A stretch of 64,000 nt of DNA from CAYLRU01 sp964386565 (GCA_964386565.1 CAYLRU010000012.1:1-64000); one strand, 5' to 3'. Counted from the stretch's first letter, positions 53,631-63,079 are shown. Notes: a model not told the origin generated them from the letters alone. A program made the numbers and translations.

Positions 53631-54824
53631 GTGAAGGAAATCAATGCAAAAGCAACAACGGGGGGACGGGAATTCCCCCTGGCCTGGGCTGAAATCGATT
53701 TAGGGGCTGTTGCTCATAATGTCCGAGAGCTAAGGCGAATTACCGTTTCATCCGCCATGGTCTTGGCTGTGGTAAAGGCCAACGGATATGGTCACGGGGC
53801 CGTTCGGATTGCACAAACTGCATTGCAGAACGGTGCCGAGCGGCTGGGAGTCGCCAATTTGGATGAAGCTGTTTCCCTCAGGGAGAACGGCATAGATGCT
53901 CCTATCCTGATATTCGGATACACCGCCCCGGAACGGTTTCAAACGCTGCTGGAATACGATCTCACCCAGTCCGTGTATTCACTGGATATGGCCGGACGTC
54001 TGTCCGATGCCGCAGCTTCCATGGGAAAGAAAATAAGAATCCATATCAAACTGGATACGGGAATGGGAAGGGTCGGGATATTGTCCATACCGGACCACAG
54101 TCCGGTTCCTGTACGGAACCCGAGCTCGGTTGTCGACGAAATCAGGGCTGTCTTATGCCTTAAGGGATGCACGACCGAAGGTATCTTTACCCATTTTGCA
54201 ACTGCCGACCATTGGGATAAATCCTATGCGGAACAGCAGTTTCAGCGGTTTATGGAAATTATGAACAGGTTGCGCGCAGACGGCTTACTGCCGTCAGTGA
54301 TACATGCGGCAAACAGTGCGGCGACAATCGATATGCCGCATACGCACCTGGACATGGTCAGGCCCGGCATATCCGTTTACGGCTTATATCCTTCTTCAGA
54401 GGTGAACCGGGATGCCATCATCTTGAAACCGGCGCTTACGCTGAAGACCCGGGTGGTTCACCTGAAAGAGGTTCCTGCCGGTTTTGCCGTAAGCTATGGG
54501 TGTACTTATAAAACCTTCCGAGCGACGACCATTGCAACAGTGCCCATGGGATATGCCGACGGATTCGGTCGATTGCTTTCTTCATGCGGGTCTATGTTGA
54601 TTAACGGCGAACGGGCACCGGTGGTGGGGCGTGTCTGCATGGATATGACCCTGCTGGATGTGGGACAGATTCCGGATGTGGCCCTGGAAGACGAAGTCGT
54701 GGTCATCGGCAGGCAACAACAAGGGGTTATCCCGGCGGAAGAAATTGCCGCAGCCTTGAATACCATCAATTATGAAGTGGTCACTTCCATTGGCGAGCGG
54801 GTCCGGCGAATATATAAGGAGTAA
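53631..54824 (+). CDS. alr: Alanine racemase
   Basis: A PLP enzyme of about 397 residues. VVKANGYGHG carries the PLP lysine, and VSYGCTYKT the catalytic Tyr on the other face; WAEIDLGAVAHN is the usual opening. GTG 53631, 13 nt after ald, is the likely start; TTG 53565 in the same frame would overlap ald by 53 nt. It supplies D-alanine for peptidoglycan and, with ald, may allow D-alanine catabolism. Confidence 0.95.
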   Translation: MKEINAKATTGGREFPLAWAEIDLGAVAHNVRELRRITVSSAMVLAVVKANGYGHGAVRIAQTALQNGAERLGVANLDEAVSLRENGIDAPILIFGYTAPERFQTLLEYDLTQSVYSLDMAGRLSDAAASMGKKIRIHIKLDTGMGRVGILSIPDHSPVPVRNPSSVVDEIRAVLCLKGCTTEGIFTHFATADHWDKSYAEQQFQRFMEIMNRLRADGLLPSVIHAANSAATIDMPHTHLDMVRPGISVYGLYPSSEVNRDAIILKPALTLKTRVVHLKEVPAGFAVSYGCTYKTFRATTIATVPMGYADGFGRLLSSCGSMLINGERAPVVGRVCMDMTLLDVGQIPDVALEDEVVVIGRQQQGVIPAEEIAAALNTINYEVVTSIGERVRRIYKE

Positions 54825-54842
54825 GGGAATTTTTTCCTCAAG

Positions 54843-54866
54843 CCCCGGCTTGACCAACAGCCGGGG
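54843..54866 (+). other. Hairpin after alr
   Basis: CCCCGGCT and AGCCGGGG form a perfect 8-bp stem with an 8-nt loop 18 nt after the alr stop. There is no direct T run, so termination by this hairpin is uncertain. Confidence 0.5.
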
Positions 54867-54947
54867 TAATGCACGGAAAAAGGTTTTTAAATGCCGATCG
54901 TTTCCTATTCGGTCCTCCGGAATAAAAAACAGGCACAGTGGTTTTGG

Positions 54948-55871
54948 TCATGGTTTAACCGGGAGTCCATTTTTAAATACCATATCGCCGGTATTTTTCA
55001 GATCATACCCGGCCAGTGATTTGGCTGTCTTTTGAAATTTCTCATCGTGGAGCAGGCTTAAGAAAACCTGTACGCCCTTGTCGAAAAAACGTTCCTTTGC
55101 AATCAGCAAATCATATCGTTCCCATCTTAAGGGAATAAAATCCAGGTCCAGAAGTGCGGCCACGTAACGGATGGCCGGACCGGCATCAGCCCTGTCCGCC
55201 AGGATTTCCAGACCGACGTCCATATGCCGCTGAACCTCGTTATAATATCCGTCGATGGATTCACCGTTTATTCCGGCTTTTTTCAATTCCTTGTCAAACA
55301 ACAGACGGGTTCCGGTGCCCACTGCGCGATTGACGATTTTAATATTTCCCCGGGAAAGATCCTTGATTCCCGATATTTTTTTCGGATTTTTCTTTTGGAC
55401 GATGATACCCTGTTCCCGGAGACAAAAATTTACGATTGCCGGATCTCTTTCAAGCTCCCGGGAGGCGAATTCAAAATTGTAATCTTCATCATCATCCTGG
55501 AGCAGATGACTGGATGCCATGTGGCAAAGGTTTTGCCGCAGGGCTCTCAATCCCCCCATGCTGCCCAGGTTGCCGAATACGGCGATATGATCTGTATGAA
55601 TGCGGTTAAAAAGAGTAATCGCTTTTTCCAGGAGCGGGTCGTTGCTGCCGGTGATGATCAGCAATCCCTCATACGGCGGCAAATGGCTGACGGATTCGGG
55701 ATAGTTGATGGTGTTGGTTTCGATCCACTGCTCCACCAAATGCCTGGGGAACAGCCATTTCCCCGTAATTTTAGTTGCGGGTAGACCCTTTTCCGCTACT
55801 AGGGTATAAATCATTTTCTCGTTAACATCTAAAAACTGGGCTACTTCTTTTGTTGAAAGGAAGGTTCTCAT
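54948..55871 (-). CDS. HTH regulator with periplasmic-binding-protein-like domain
   Basis: A 307-residue protein. Residues 1-55 form an excisionase/MerR-type winged HTH (FLSTKEVAQFLDVNEKMIYTL, KWLFPRHLVEQW), and residues about 65-300 form a PBP-like domain with NRAVGTGTRLLFDKEL and GYYNEVQRHMDVG, as in molybdate/tungstate-responsive regulators (PF12727 type). It probably senses an oxyanion or small molecule. GAGGAA is placed 8 nt upstream. Its start codon overlaps that of the opposite-strand regulator. Confidence 0.88.
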   Translation of the reverse strand: MRTFLSTKEVAQFLDVNEKMIYTLVAEKGLPATKITGKWLFPRHLVEQWIETNTINYPESVSHLPPYEGLLIITGSNDPLLEKAITLFNRIHTDHIAVFGNLGSMGGLRALRQNLCHMASSHLLQDDDEDYNFEFASRELERDPAIVNFCLREQGIIVQKKNPKKISGIKDLSRGNIKIVNRAVGTGTRLLFDKELKKAGINGESIDGYYNEVQRHMDVGLEILADRADAGPAIRYVAALLDLDFIPLRWERYDLLIAKERFFDKGVQVFLSLLHDEKFQKTAKSLAGYDLKNTGDMVFKNGLPVKP

Positions 55872-56178
55872 GGCAATTGTTCCTCAGCAAAACAGAACCC
55901 GCACGATTCGCCGATCCATGGCGGACCTGATGGAACAGGCTCCGCACAGCGCGCGGGATTTATCTAAGATATTGGGCATTCGGGAAAATGAGATCCTTGA
56001 GCATTTATCCCATATCGAACGCTCGGTTGCAGTAAAAGGCAAAAAGCTTAAAATAGTACCTGCCAAGTGCCTGTCCTGTGGTTATACGTTCAAAAAGCGT
56101 AAACGGTTTTCACGACCCGGACGATGCCCGTCATGCAGAAACACGCATATCGAGGCGCCGTTGTATCGTATCGACTGA
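55870..56178 (+). CDS. HTH protein fused to a C-terminal zinc ribbon (COG3357 type)
   Basis: A 102-residue protein with an N-terminal winged helix (ARDLSKILGIRENEILEHL, about 28-46) and a zinc ribbon at the end (CLSCG near 68 and CPSC near 89). It is a small predicted transcription regulator of archaeal-like type. AAGGAAGG lies upstream, inside the opposite gene. It diverges from the PBP-like regulator within a shared CATG, so each gene's control region lies in the other's coding sequence. Confidence 0.85.
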   Translation: MAIVPQQNRTRTIRRSMADLMEQAPHSARDLSKILGIRENEILEHLSHIERSVAVKGKKLKIVPAKCLSCGYTFKKRKRFSRPGRCPSCRNTHIEAPLYRID

Positions 56179-56199
56179 TTCGGGACTTTGTCCATGGGG

Positions 56200-56580
56200 T
56201 TATTTTTTTTGATACCATTTCCCGCCGGGGTCCTGGAGCCATTCTCCGGGCTGGGCTGTTTCGGCGATCCGCAAAGCTCTCCGGGAGCCGACCGATTCCA
56301 CCGTCGTCCCCTGTTGTTTTGCGATAATCTGATATACCTGTTCCCGATCGGCGTTTTCCGCTTCCACCACATCCTGTTTGGCCCGGTTCTCCCCCATAAA
56401 CTGCAGAAAACCTTTATTATTTTCTCCCACAACCCCGTCTTTTTTAAGGGCTATTATGTCGGGAAGGCGCTCCAGCATCCGCTGTTTGATGGTGTCGGCC
56501 CCGGCAAATGCATCTGCGTTTGCAATGAGTCCGATCATAATGGTCATGAATATGGCAATTGAAAAAACACGCTTTTTCAT
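56200..56580 (-). CDS. ydbL: YdbL-like periplasmic protein (DUF1318)
   Basis: A 126-residue protein with a signal peptide (to about ADAFA) and the DUF1318 outline: MLERLPDIIALKKDGVVGEN, ADREQVYQIIAKQQGTTVESVG and a Pro-Gly-Trp end. E. coli YdbL acts with YnbE and YdbH in the intermembrane bridge carrying phospholipids to the outer membrane. AAGGAG precedes the ATG. It lies 36 nt after the YnbE-like gene. Confidence 0.85.
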   Translation of the reverse strand: MKKRVFSIAIFMTIMIGLIANADAFAGADTIKQRMLERLPDIIALKKDGVVGENNKGFLQFMGENRAKQDVVEAENADREQVYQIIAKQQGTTVESVGSRRALRIAETAQPGEWLQDPGGKWYQKK

Positions 56581-56616
56581 AGGGGTTCTCCTTATTGTGA
56601 TAGCCTCAATTTTGTT

Positions 56617-56826
56617 TTATTCGGCGGATTGTGGGTCAATGGTTTTGGCGGTCTTGTCAATGTCGCCGAAAAAATCATCCAGAGCCCTGTCGATCTTTAC
56701 ATTCACGTCAATGGTGATATGAATGGGCTTGACTTCGACAGGTGCCACTTCAACCCGATGTCTGGTGCATGAAAAACAACAGGTCGCAAATAACATGGCG
56801 GCAATGAGGATAGTCGCTTTTTGCAT
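56617..56826 (-). CDS. ynbE: YnbE-like lipoprotein
   Basis: A 69-residue lipoprotein (lipobox CFSC, Cys20) followed by PIHITIDVNVKIDRALDDFF, which matches the conserved short beta strand of YnbE that extends the YdbH groove at the outer membrane. AGGAGG lies 8 nt before the ATG. It follows the YdbH-like gene by 16 nt. Confidence 0.88.
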   Translation of the reverse strand: MQKATILIAAMLFATCCFSCTRHRVEVAPVEVKPIHITIDVNVKIDRALDDFFGDIDKTAKTIDPQSAE

Positions 56827-56842
56827 TCTTTTTCCTCCTGGT

Positions 56843-59605
56843 TTACTGTATCATGTTGAACACTTTTCGATATCGCAGCAGGGTATCCAGGGGTAGCCTG
56901 AAATTGATATCCATGTTGACGCCCTGGAAAACAGACCCTTTTTTACCGGCTTCCAGCTTTACAAATCTCCCGATATCCTTCTCGTAGACGAAGGGGAGGG
57001 GATCGGTGGGCTTGCCGTTGAATGAAAGCCGCATCACCAGATCGTTTCCTTCGGTTGCCAGTCCCAGTGTAGCCCAATTGTAATCATAGCTTTTTAAAAC
57101 CTCTCTGGCAAGATCCATTTGTACGTTCTCGGGGGTGCCGGTCGCGATGCCTGCCAATAATTTTTCCGTGTTGCGGACGCGGATTCTTCCCCCCTGACCG
57201 GGCGTGGAATATAAAAAGCCGTCTTTAAAAATCAGCCTTCCATCTGTATATCTTAACGGAATACGGCCGTTTACGGTCCCTTTCCCTTCCGCCTCTGCAG
57301 CCCCGAACTGTTCCAGCAGCATGGCCAGGTTCAACCGATCGCAGTACAGTACCAGGTTGTAGTCGCTTTTATCCCCCGTAATTCTCAGGGCATGGGTATC
57401 CACATGTCCGTTGCACCAGTTAAAACCGGCCGTCTCGATCAAAAGAGAATCCTTTGATTCCATTTGATACTCAATAAACCCCTTTTTTATGGAAATGCCG
57501 CCGACTGTTGCAGATGCAAATTCGATACGCTGTTTAGGCGCGGATTTAAACTCAAGCAGACTCGGAAAAAACAGTTGTGACCGTATGTTTTTGACGGACA
57601 GGTCTGCATCCGGGTTTTCAAGGGTTGCGTCTTGGATATCGGCATTTAGAGACACATTGAAATTTCGGTCGGTATAAGAAACACTTCCTGCGAGGCCAAA
57701 ACCGCCGTCAATGGTAAATCCCTTGGCCGATGGCGTCAAACGGCCCAAATCAAAGGGGGCCGGCGTAACGTAGGGCAGGCTTTCATAATCCATATTAAAG
57801 GAAACCCTGTTATCGGAATCCGAAAATTCGGATCTTCCGGAGAACGCCACGGTGAAATCCGGTATGACGTGGCTTTGATGGGTTCCCTGAATATCAAATG
57901 CAAAGCCGGTCTGTCGCAATTTTCCCGATACAGGGCCAAGATCCATGTCGCTGAAACGGATCTGCCGGATTGCAAAATTGCCTGATTTTCCATTCATTTG
58001 CCGGGGCCATGAGACCGGCAGGTTGACGGATATGTCCTTCAGGTGCACCTGTGAGGCGGGGAATGCCGCATTTGCCCGGGAAATGGCGGCTGTTCCGGAA
58101 AACCGCATGTCCGGGGCTCCCGGGTTTTCAAATTTTCCCATGAAAGACAGTTTCGGCAGATTCATTTCCGCGTCTTCCATACGAATCTGCGTATTTGTTG
58201 ATTTCCAGGTGAGGTCAAAGACGGGTTTTTCACCGGGATTCAATACGATGGTTCCCCCTGCTGATATATTTTCGATTTTGCCGGACACCGGACCGGAGAA
58301 CGTTGATAAGCCGTTAACGGAAAGATTGAAATCTCCCACAACACCGCCGCCGTTGCCTTTTACCGCTATTTGGAAACGGGGTTGCCCCGACGCAATGACA
58401 AAATCGCCGATTTTGACATTTCCACCGGCCATGGTGGATTTTTTTTCATGGATATTTTTGTTTTTCAGGTCAAAGGACCAGGATCCGTTCTCCGGGATGT
58501 TGAATGAGACGTCACAGGCAAGATTGAACGGGGATTTGAGGGTTATCAGGTTGTCCTTGCCGGAAAAGGGTTCCAGGATCGCCAGGATGTTTCCGGAACC
58601 GCTGATGGTATTTTCATGGATATCCATTTCCCCTGAAAAATCCGTCAGCAGAATGGGCAGGGGGGAGGAAAGCCGCAGATCGGTCAGTCTGATTTTCCAG
58701 GGCGTTTCTTGTTGTCGGCCAATGGACAGTTTTATCGGAACAGACTGCGGATCGCCGTTCTTCTGACAGGGAGTCGTCCGGATACCGCCATAGGAAATAT
58801 CCGGATTAAGGACCACGGCATCGGCTGAAACCGAAACCAAAGCAAGAGGTGATAAACCGATTCTGGCAAATACCGTAACGTCGGCTTTGCCGGAAAGTTT
58901 CAGCTCTTCAACCCGATCTGATACCGCGGTAATGGAATCGAGGCGAAAAGATTTTGATGCAATGCGAATATCGGATGAATTGGCTGCGAGATCGATTTTG
59001 ACGTCCAGTTCAACGGTCTGGCCGAAAGGATAAACCAATGCCCTGCACAACAACCGGCCCATGTCCGAATCCAACGGGGTCATCTCGATATGAAAAGGGA
59101 CACGGTATGATCGATCCGCCATGGCAAGGACAAGGTCGGCCTTTGACAGCACGATTCGCTGAACAATAAAATTCCCGGTGCTGTCTGTCATCTGATTTTC
59201 CTTGTCCGAATCGTTCTTACGTTTGCCCAGGGGTAAAAAGCCGGGAATTGAAAACACCCCATTGATGTATTCGCCGTAGATTGTAAGGCCGTTCAGCCGG
59301 ATTTCCTTGACGGTTTTGTAAAAAATATCAAAAGGGGAAAAATCGATTTTCAGCGTTTCGATGACAATACCCGGTTTGGATGGGGAACCCAGACGGATGT
59401 TTTCCAAATCCGCTCCGTAAAGCCCGAGACGGCGCACCTTGCATGAAAAGCTTTCTATGCCGGCATTTTCGGCCAGGTCCGGGAGGATATTGTTTTGCAG
59501 AAAATAGGGCAACAAAAGGCAGGCGGCAACGAAAAGGCAGAACAACATTCCGCCAGCCACAAAAAAAACAAAGATAACGGTATTTTTGTTGAGTGTTAAA
59601 CGCAT
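56843..59605 (-). CDS. ydbH: YdbH-like AsmA/TamB-family intermembrane bridge protein
   Basis: A 920-residue protein with one N-terminal membrane helix (about 9-35) and a very long beta-rich periplasmic part (repeating short strands, many Phe/Ile/Val alternations), ending in the C-terminal YdbH-type region (FVYEKDIGRFVKLEAGKKG, then NINFRLPLDTLLRYRKVF). E. coli YdbH is a bridge-like phospholipid carrier redundant with TamB and YhdP. It begins the ydbH-ynbE-ydbL operon. No ribosome site is clear at ATG 59605. Confidence 0.88.
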   Translation of the reverse strand: MRLTLNKNTVIFVFFVAGGMLFCLFVAACLLLPYFLQNNILPDLAENAGIESFSCKVRRLGLYGADLENIRLGSPSKPGIVIETLKIDFSPFDIFYKTVKEIRLNGLTIYGEYINGVFSIPGFLPLGKRKNDSDKENQMTDSTGNFIVQRIVLSKADLVLAMADRSYRVPFHIEMTPLDSDMGRLLCRALVYPFGQTVELDVKIDLAANSSDIRIASKSFRLDSITAVSDRVEELKLSGKADVTVFARIGLSPLALVSVSADAVVLNPDISYGGIRTTPCQKNGDPQSVPIKLSIGRQQETPWKIRLTDLRLSSPLPILLTDFSGEMDIHENTISGSGNILAILEPFSGKDNLITLKSPFNLACDVSFNIPENGSWSFDLKNKNIHEKKSTMAGGNVKIGDFVIASGQPRFQIAVKGNGGGVVGDFNLSVNGLSTFSGPVSGKIENISAGGTIVLNPGEKPVFDLTWKSTNTQIRMEDAEMNLPKLSFMGKFENPGAPDMRFSGTAAISRANAAFPASQVHLKDISVNLPVSWPRQMNGKSGNFAIRQIRFSDMDLGPVSGKLRQTGFAFDIQGTHQSHVIPDFTVAFSGRSEFSDSDNRVSFNMDYESLPYVTPAPFDLGRLTPSAKGFTIDGGFGLAGSVSYTDRNFNVSLNADIQDATLENPDADLSVKNIRSQLFFPSLLEFKSAPKQRIEFASATVGGISIKKGFIEYQMESKDSLLIETAGFNWCNGHVDTHALRITGDKSDYNLVLYCDRLNLAMLLEQFGAAEAEGKGTVNGRIPLRYTDGRLIFKDGFLYSTPGQGGRIRVRNTEKLLAGIATGTPENVQMDLAREVLKSYDYNWATLGLATEGNDLVMRLSFNGKPTDPLPFVYEKDIGRFVKLEAGKKGSVFQGVNMDINFRLPLDTLLRYRKVFNMIQ

Positions 59606-59703
59606 CGGCGTTTTTGTTTTTTGTGCATCTTGTTCCTGAATGTGGGTTGAGCGTTGCGATGTCGGCCGGGTATGGCCCCTCTACTTTCAAATTGAAATCA
59701 CTT

Positions 59704-60738
59704 CTACACATTGAATCGAAACGTTATAACATCCCCGTCCTTGACTTCATAAGTTTTGCCTTCGAGTCTTGTTGCCCCGTTTTTTCTGGCGTCGTTATAC
59801 GAGCCGGCGGCCATCAGGTCATCATAGGCCAGCACTTCCGCCCGGATGAACCCTTTTTTCATATCCGTGTGAATGACGCCGGCGGCATCCTGTGCCTGGG
59901 TGCCTGATTTGATGGTCCACGCCCGGACTTCGTCCGGACCCACGGTAAAAAATGAGATCATGCCGAGAAGCTCATAGGACCTGTGAATAACACGGTCCAT
60001 GGCGGATTCCGTGATGTTGAATTCGGACAGAAAGTCCTCGGCCTCTTCTGAAGACATCTGGGCCAGCTCATGTTCCAGTTTGCCCCGGATCACCATAAGG
60101 CCGTCTGTGTCGCTAAAACCATGGGTGTCGGGAAGATTATTGTCGTCATCCGCATTGTTGAACAGCACCAGCATGGGTTTGGCGGAGATGAACGCAAACC
60201 CTTTTAAGGCGTGTGCATTGGCCAGTTCCGGGAAATTCCGGATGGATGTTTCATTATCAAGATGTTTGCGGCATTCGATTAAAAGGGACATCTCTTCCGG
60301 GTCCGGTTTTTTCCCTCGTTTCCGGTCCAGCTCCAGCCGCTCCAGTCTTTTTTCAACGGCCAGCAAATCCGAAAAAATCATCTCCTGGTCCAACATTTTG
60401 TAATCATTACAGGGATCGGGCATTTGGCCGTCGTATCCCTTGAAATTTCGCAGAACATGAATCAATGCGTGACAATCCCGTATTTGATTCCATACGGGTT
60501 GATCCCGGGTTGTTTCCTTTTTACGCGATGTCGCAGCCGGCAAAAAGTATTCCACCTGGGCATAAATCGTCTTCTTCGGCTGATACATCTCACTTAACCG
60601 ATCGATGCGGGCATCCGGCACCCGTATGGTTCCGATCCGGTTTTCGGTTTTATTTTGAATGTCTTGAAAATTATGGGTCAATGCCTCGAAAACAGTGGCC
60701 TTTCCACATCCGGGAAGTCCGATAATGCCCAGTTTCAT
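59704..60738 (-). CDS. YchF-like protein with degenerate GTPase motifs
   Basis: A 344-residue Obg-like protein. The P-loop reads GLPGCGKAT (7-15), where the Ser/Thr after GK is Ala. The DIAGL motif that follows in YchF is missing (EYFLPAAT lies in its place), although IRDCHALIHVLRNF matches the next helix. The nucleotide-base motif appears as LFNNADDDN, and a TGS domain ends the protein (WTIKSGTQAQDAAGVIHTD, VKDGDVITFRF). Nucleotide hydrolysis may be weak or lost. The family binds ribosomes. Confidence 0.8.
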   Translation of the reverse strand: MKLGIIGLPGCGKATVFEALTHNFQDIQNKTENRIGTIRVPDARIDRLSEMYQPKKTIYAQVEYFLPAATSRKKETTRDQPVWNQIRDCHALIHVLRNFKGYDGQMPDPCNDYKMLDQEMIFSDLLAVEKRLERLELDRKRGKKPDPEEMSLLIECRKHLDNETSIRNFPELANAHALKGFAFISAKPMLVLFNNADDDNNLPDTHGFSDTDGLMVIRGKLEHELAQMSSEEAEDFLSEFNITESAMDRVIHRSYELLGMISFFTVGPDEVRAWTIKSGTQAQDAAGVIHTDMKKGFIRAEVLAYDDLMAAGSYNDARKNGATRLEGKTYEVKDGDVITFRFNV

Positions 60739-60847
60739 AAAAATATCCGTCCTTATTCAGTATTATCAACCCCCGTCAGTCAGACAGGGGGTTGTTTCGG
60801 AAAAAATTCCTGAAGCAGCCTCTAAGCGAGTGGGGACATGTACCACC

Positions 60848-61813
60848 TTATCGGAATAAATTCAATCGCTCCAATACGGTTTTTGCTTCACTGACGATGG
60901 ATTGGATCATGTCCGCCACCGTGGGCAGGTCATGGATTCGTCCGGCCACCTGTCCCATGCCCATCATGCCTTCCGTTACATTTCCCTGCTGCCATCCTTT
61001 TCGACCCACCGCCCCGCTGATATACGGTGCAAGTTCTTCGATGGTGGCGCCGTTTTGTTCCATTTCAAGGATTTTTTCCGCCCAGGGTGTTCTCAGCACC
61101 CGGCTGGGATTCATGTGAGCCTTCATAACCAGCATGGTATCGGTTTCCTTGGCGCCTATAATTGCCTGTTTGGCATTGGGGTGGATGGGGCATTCCAGGG
61201 TACTCATAAACCGGGTTCCCATGTTTACGGCCTCGGCGCCCAATGCCAAGCCAGCCACCAGGGTCTTTCCGTCACAAAAACCACCGCCGACGATGAGCGG
61301 GGCCTTGATGTTTTCCGCTGCCAGGGGAGCAAGAACCAGAGACGTGACCTCTTCCATGCTGGGATGACCGCCGCATTCGGTGCCTACGATGGAGACCACG
61401 TCCACCCCCATTTTATCCACTTTGATCGCATCCCTGAGCCGGGCGCATTTATGGATGTGAATCAATCCCCCGGCCTTGATCTGATCGCGGTAGGGTTCAG
61501 GGTTTCTGCCGGCGGTTTCCAGGATTTTAACACCGGCGTCGATGACCCAACCGATGCGTTCTTCAACGGGCAGGTCCCGCATGGCCGGGAACAACCCAAC
61601 GTTAACGCCGAATGGCTGATCGGTCAGATCACGGGTTTTCTTGATTTCATCAAAAAATTTATCCCTTGTTTCAAAAAAAGCGGATGAGATACAACAGAAT
61701 CCCCCTGCATTGGCAACCGCCGCCGTAAGTTCCCCCAGGGTGATGCCGTGCATGGTGCCGCACTGGATGGGGTATTTGATGCCGAGCATTTTTGTCAGTT
61801 TCGTTTCAAGCAT
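60848..61813 (-). CDS. Nitronate monooxygenase/enoyl-reductase II-like flavoprotein
   Basis: A 321-residue FMN TIM-barrel with ITLGELTAAVANAGGFCCIS, GVNVGLFP, SIVGTECGGHPS (a His at the active site) and APLIVGGGFCDGKTLVAGLALGAEAVNMGTRF, as in nitronate monooxygenases (2-nitropropane dioxygenase) and FabK. In an anaerobe an enoyl-CoA/ACP reductase or other non-oxygen role is plausible. AAGGGGG precedes the ATG. Confidence 0.85.
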   Translation of the reverse strand: MLETKLTKMLGIKYPIQCGTMHGITLGELTAAVANAGGFCCISSAFFETRDKFFDEIKKTRDLTDQPFGVNVGLFPAMRDLPVEERIGWVIDAGVKILETAGRNPEPYRDQIKAGGLIHIHKCARLRDAIKVDKMGVDVVSIVGTECGGHPSMEEVTSLVLAPLAAENIKAPLIVGGGFCDGKTLVAGLALGAEAVNMGTRFMSTLECPIHPNAKQAIIGAKETDTMLVMKAHMNPSRVLRTPWAEKILEMEQNGATIEELAPYISGAVGRKGWQQGNVTEGMMGMGQVAGRIHDLPTVADMIQSIVSEAKTVLERLNLFR

Positions 61814-61893
61814 GTTGCGCCCCCTTTTTTACAAGAGTTTTAAATACTTGGTATTTTATTAAATTCGTTGAGCTTAATACTCAAAACGGAACA

Positions 61894-61940
61894 ATCAAGA
61901 CATGATGAATTCAATTTTTACGAATTCATCATGTCTTGAT
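61894..61940. other. Perfect 19-bp inverted repeat in divergent promoter region
   Basis: ATCAAGACATGATGAATTC (61894-61912) and its exact complement (61922-61940) flank a 9-nt spacer. It lies between the divergent flavoprotein and HTH/ferredoxin genes, 80-140 nt from each start. Confidence 0.75.
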
Positions 61941-62077
61941 CATATCATTATTTTTTGTTACAGAAAAGCATTTGAATTAGGCTTATATGAAAACAGCCGT
62001 CTGGCACAAATAAAGTTTCTGTAAAATCCCGTTATCACCAATGACACCTATTAACCTGTAACCAAAAGGAGAAAACC

Positions 62078-63079
62078 ATGGCTGAAAAAGATATATATCA
62101 TCAGTTGGCCGAGGCGATCGGCGCTGCGGATTCAAAACTGATTCCGGAAATAATGAAAAAAATGGCCAATGAGAATGAAATGAAGCTGGTCATGGCGGCC
62201 TCTCCTCCGGCAACGGTGGACGAACTGGCTGAAAAAACAGCCGTTGCAAAAGATGAAGCCCGGCAATTGCTGGACGGGCTGTTCACAAAGGGATTTATTT
62301 ATAAGTCGAAAAAGCCCGATGCCATCAGATATTACCGTGTTCGGCATCTGCTCCAGTTCCATGATGCAACAATTCTTACCCCTGGCCTGTCCCAGGACAT
62401 ACTGGATATGTGGAAGGAGTTCGACCATAAGGAATGGCCCATGTTTCTGGACAAGTATGAACAGTTTTTGCCGAAGCCCGGGTCACGGGTGATCCCGGTG
62501 AATGTCTCCATATCGCCGGAGTCGAAAATACTCGCCTTTGAGGATGTCCGCAACATCGTGGAAAATGCCGATCGACTGGCCGTGGTCAACTGTACCTGCC
62601 GGCTGGTGGACGGAAGATGCGGCAAGCCATTGGAGGTCTGCATCCAGGTCAACAAGGCGGCCGATTATACGCTTGAACGGGGGACCGGGCGCGAGCTGAC
62701 CAGGCAGGAAGCCCTTGATATGCTGAAAATGTGCGAGGATGAGGGCCTGGTTCATATAACGGATAACCGCCGGGCCATCGGAAATCTGATCTGCAACTGC
62801 TGCGAGGATTGCTGTATCAACTGGCCGGGATCCCGGAAGGCCAGTAAAAAATTTGTCGCGCCCAGTCGGTTTGTCGCTACCGTGGATGCGGATGCATGCA
62901 CCGGGTGTGAGGTCTGCCTCGATCGATGCTATTTTGATGCCATCACCATGAATGGAGAAGACGGGACAGCCTGCATTGATGAGGAAAACTGCATGGGATG
63001 CGGTCTATGCATGGTGACCTGCGATACCGGAGCTATGTCCTTAAAAGAAGTACGGGCCGAGGATTTTGTGCAGGATTAG
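62078..63079 (+). CDS. HTH domain fused to Cys-rich and ferredoxin domains
   Basis: A 333-residue protein. Residues about 30-100 look like a winged helix (PPATVDELAEKTAVAKDEARQ). The middle has CTCRLVDGRCGKPLEVC and CNCCEDCC, likely binding a metal cluster, and the end has two [4Fe-4S] ferredoxin motifs (CTGCEVCLDRCYFD, CMGCGLCMVTCDTG). Similar proteins are common in sulfate reducers and are thought to be redox-linked, but their function is not known. AAAAGGAG precedes the ATG. Confidence 0.82.
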   Translation: MAEKDIYHQLAEAIGAADSKLIPEIMKKMANENEMKLVMAASPPATVDELAEKTAVAKDEARQLLDGLFTKGFIYKSKKPDAIRYYRVRHLLQFHDATILTPGLSQDILDMWKEFDHKEWPMFLDKYEQFLPKPGSRVIPVNVSISPESKILAFEDVRNIVENADRLAVVNCTCRLVDGRCGKPLEVCIQVNKAADYTLERGTGRELTRQEALDMLKMCEDEGLVHITDNRRAIGNLICNCCEDCCINWPGSRKASKKFVAPSRFVATVDADACTGCEVCLDRCYFDAITMNGEDGTACIDEENCMGCGLCMVTCDTGAMSLKEVRAEDFVQD

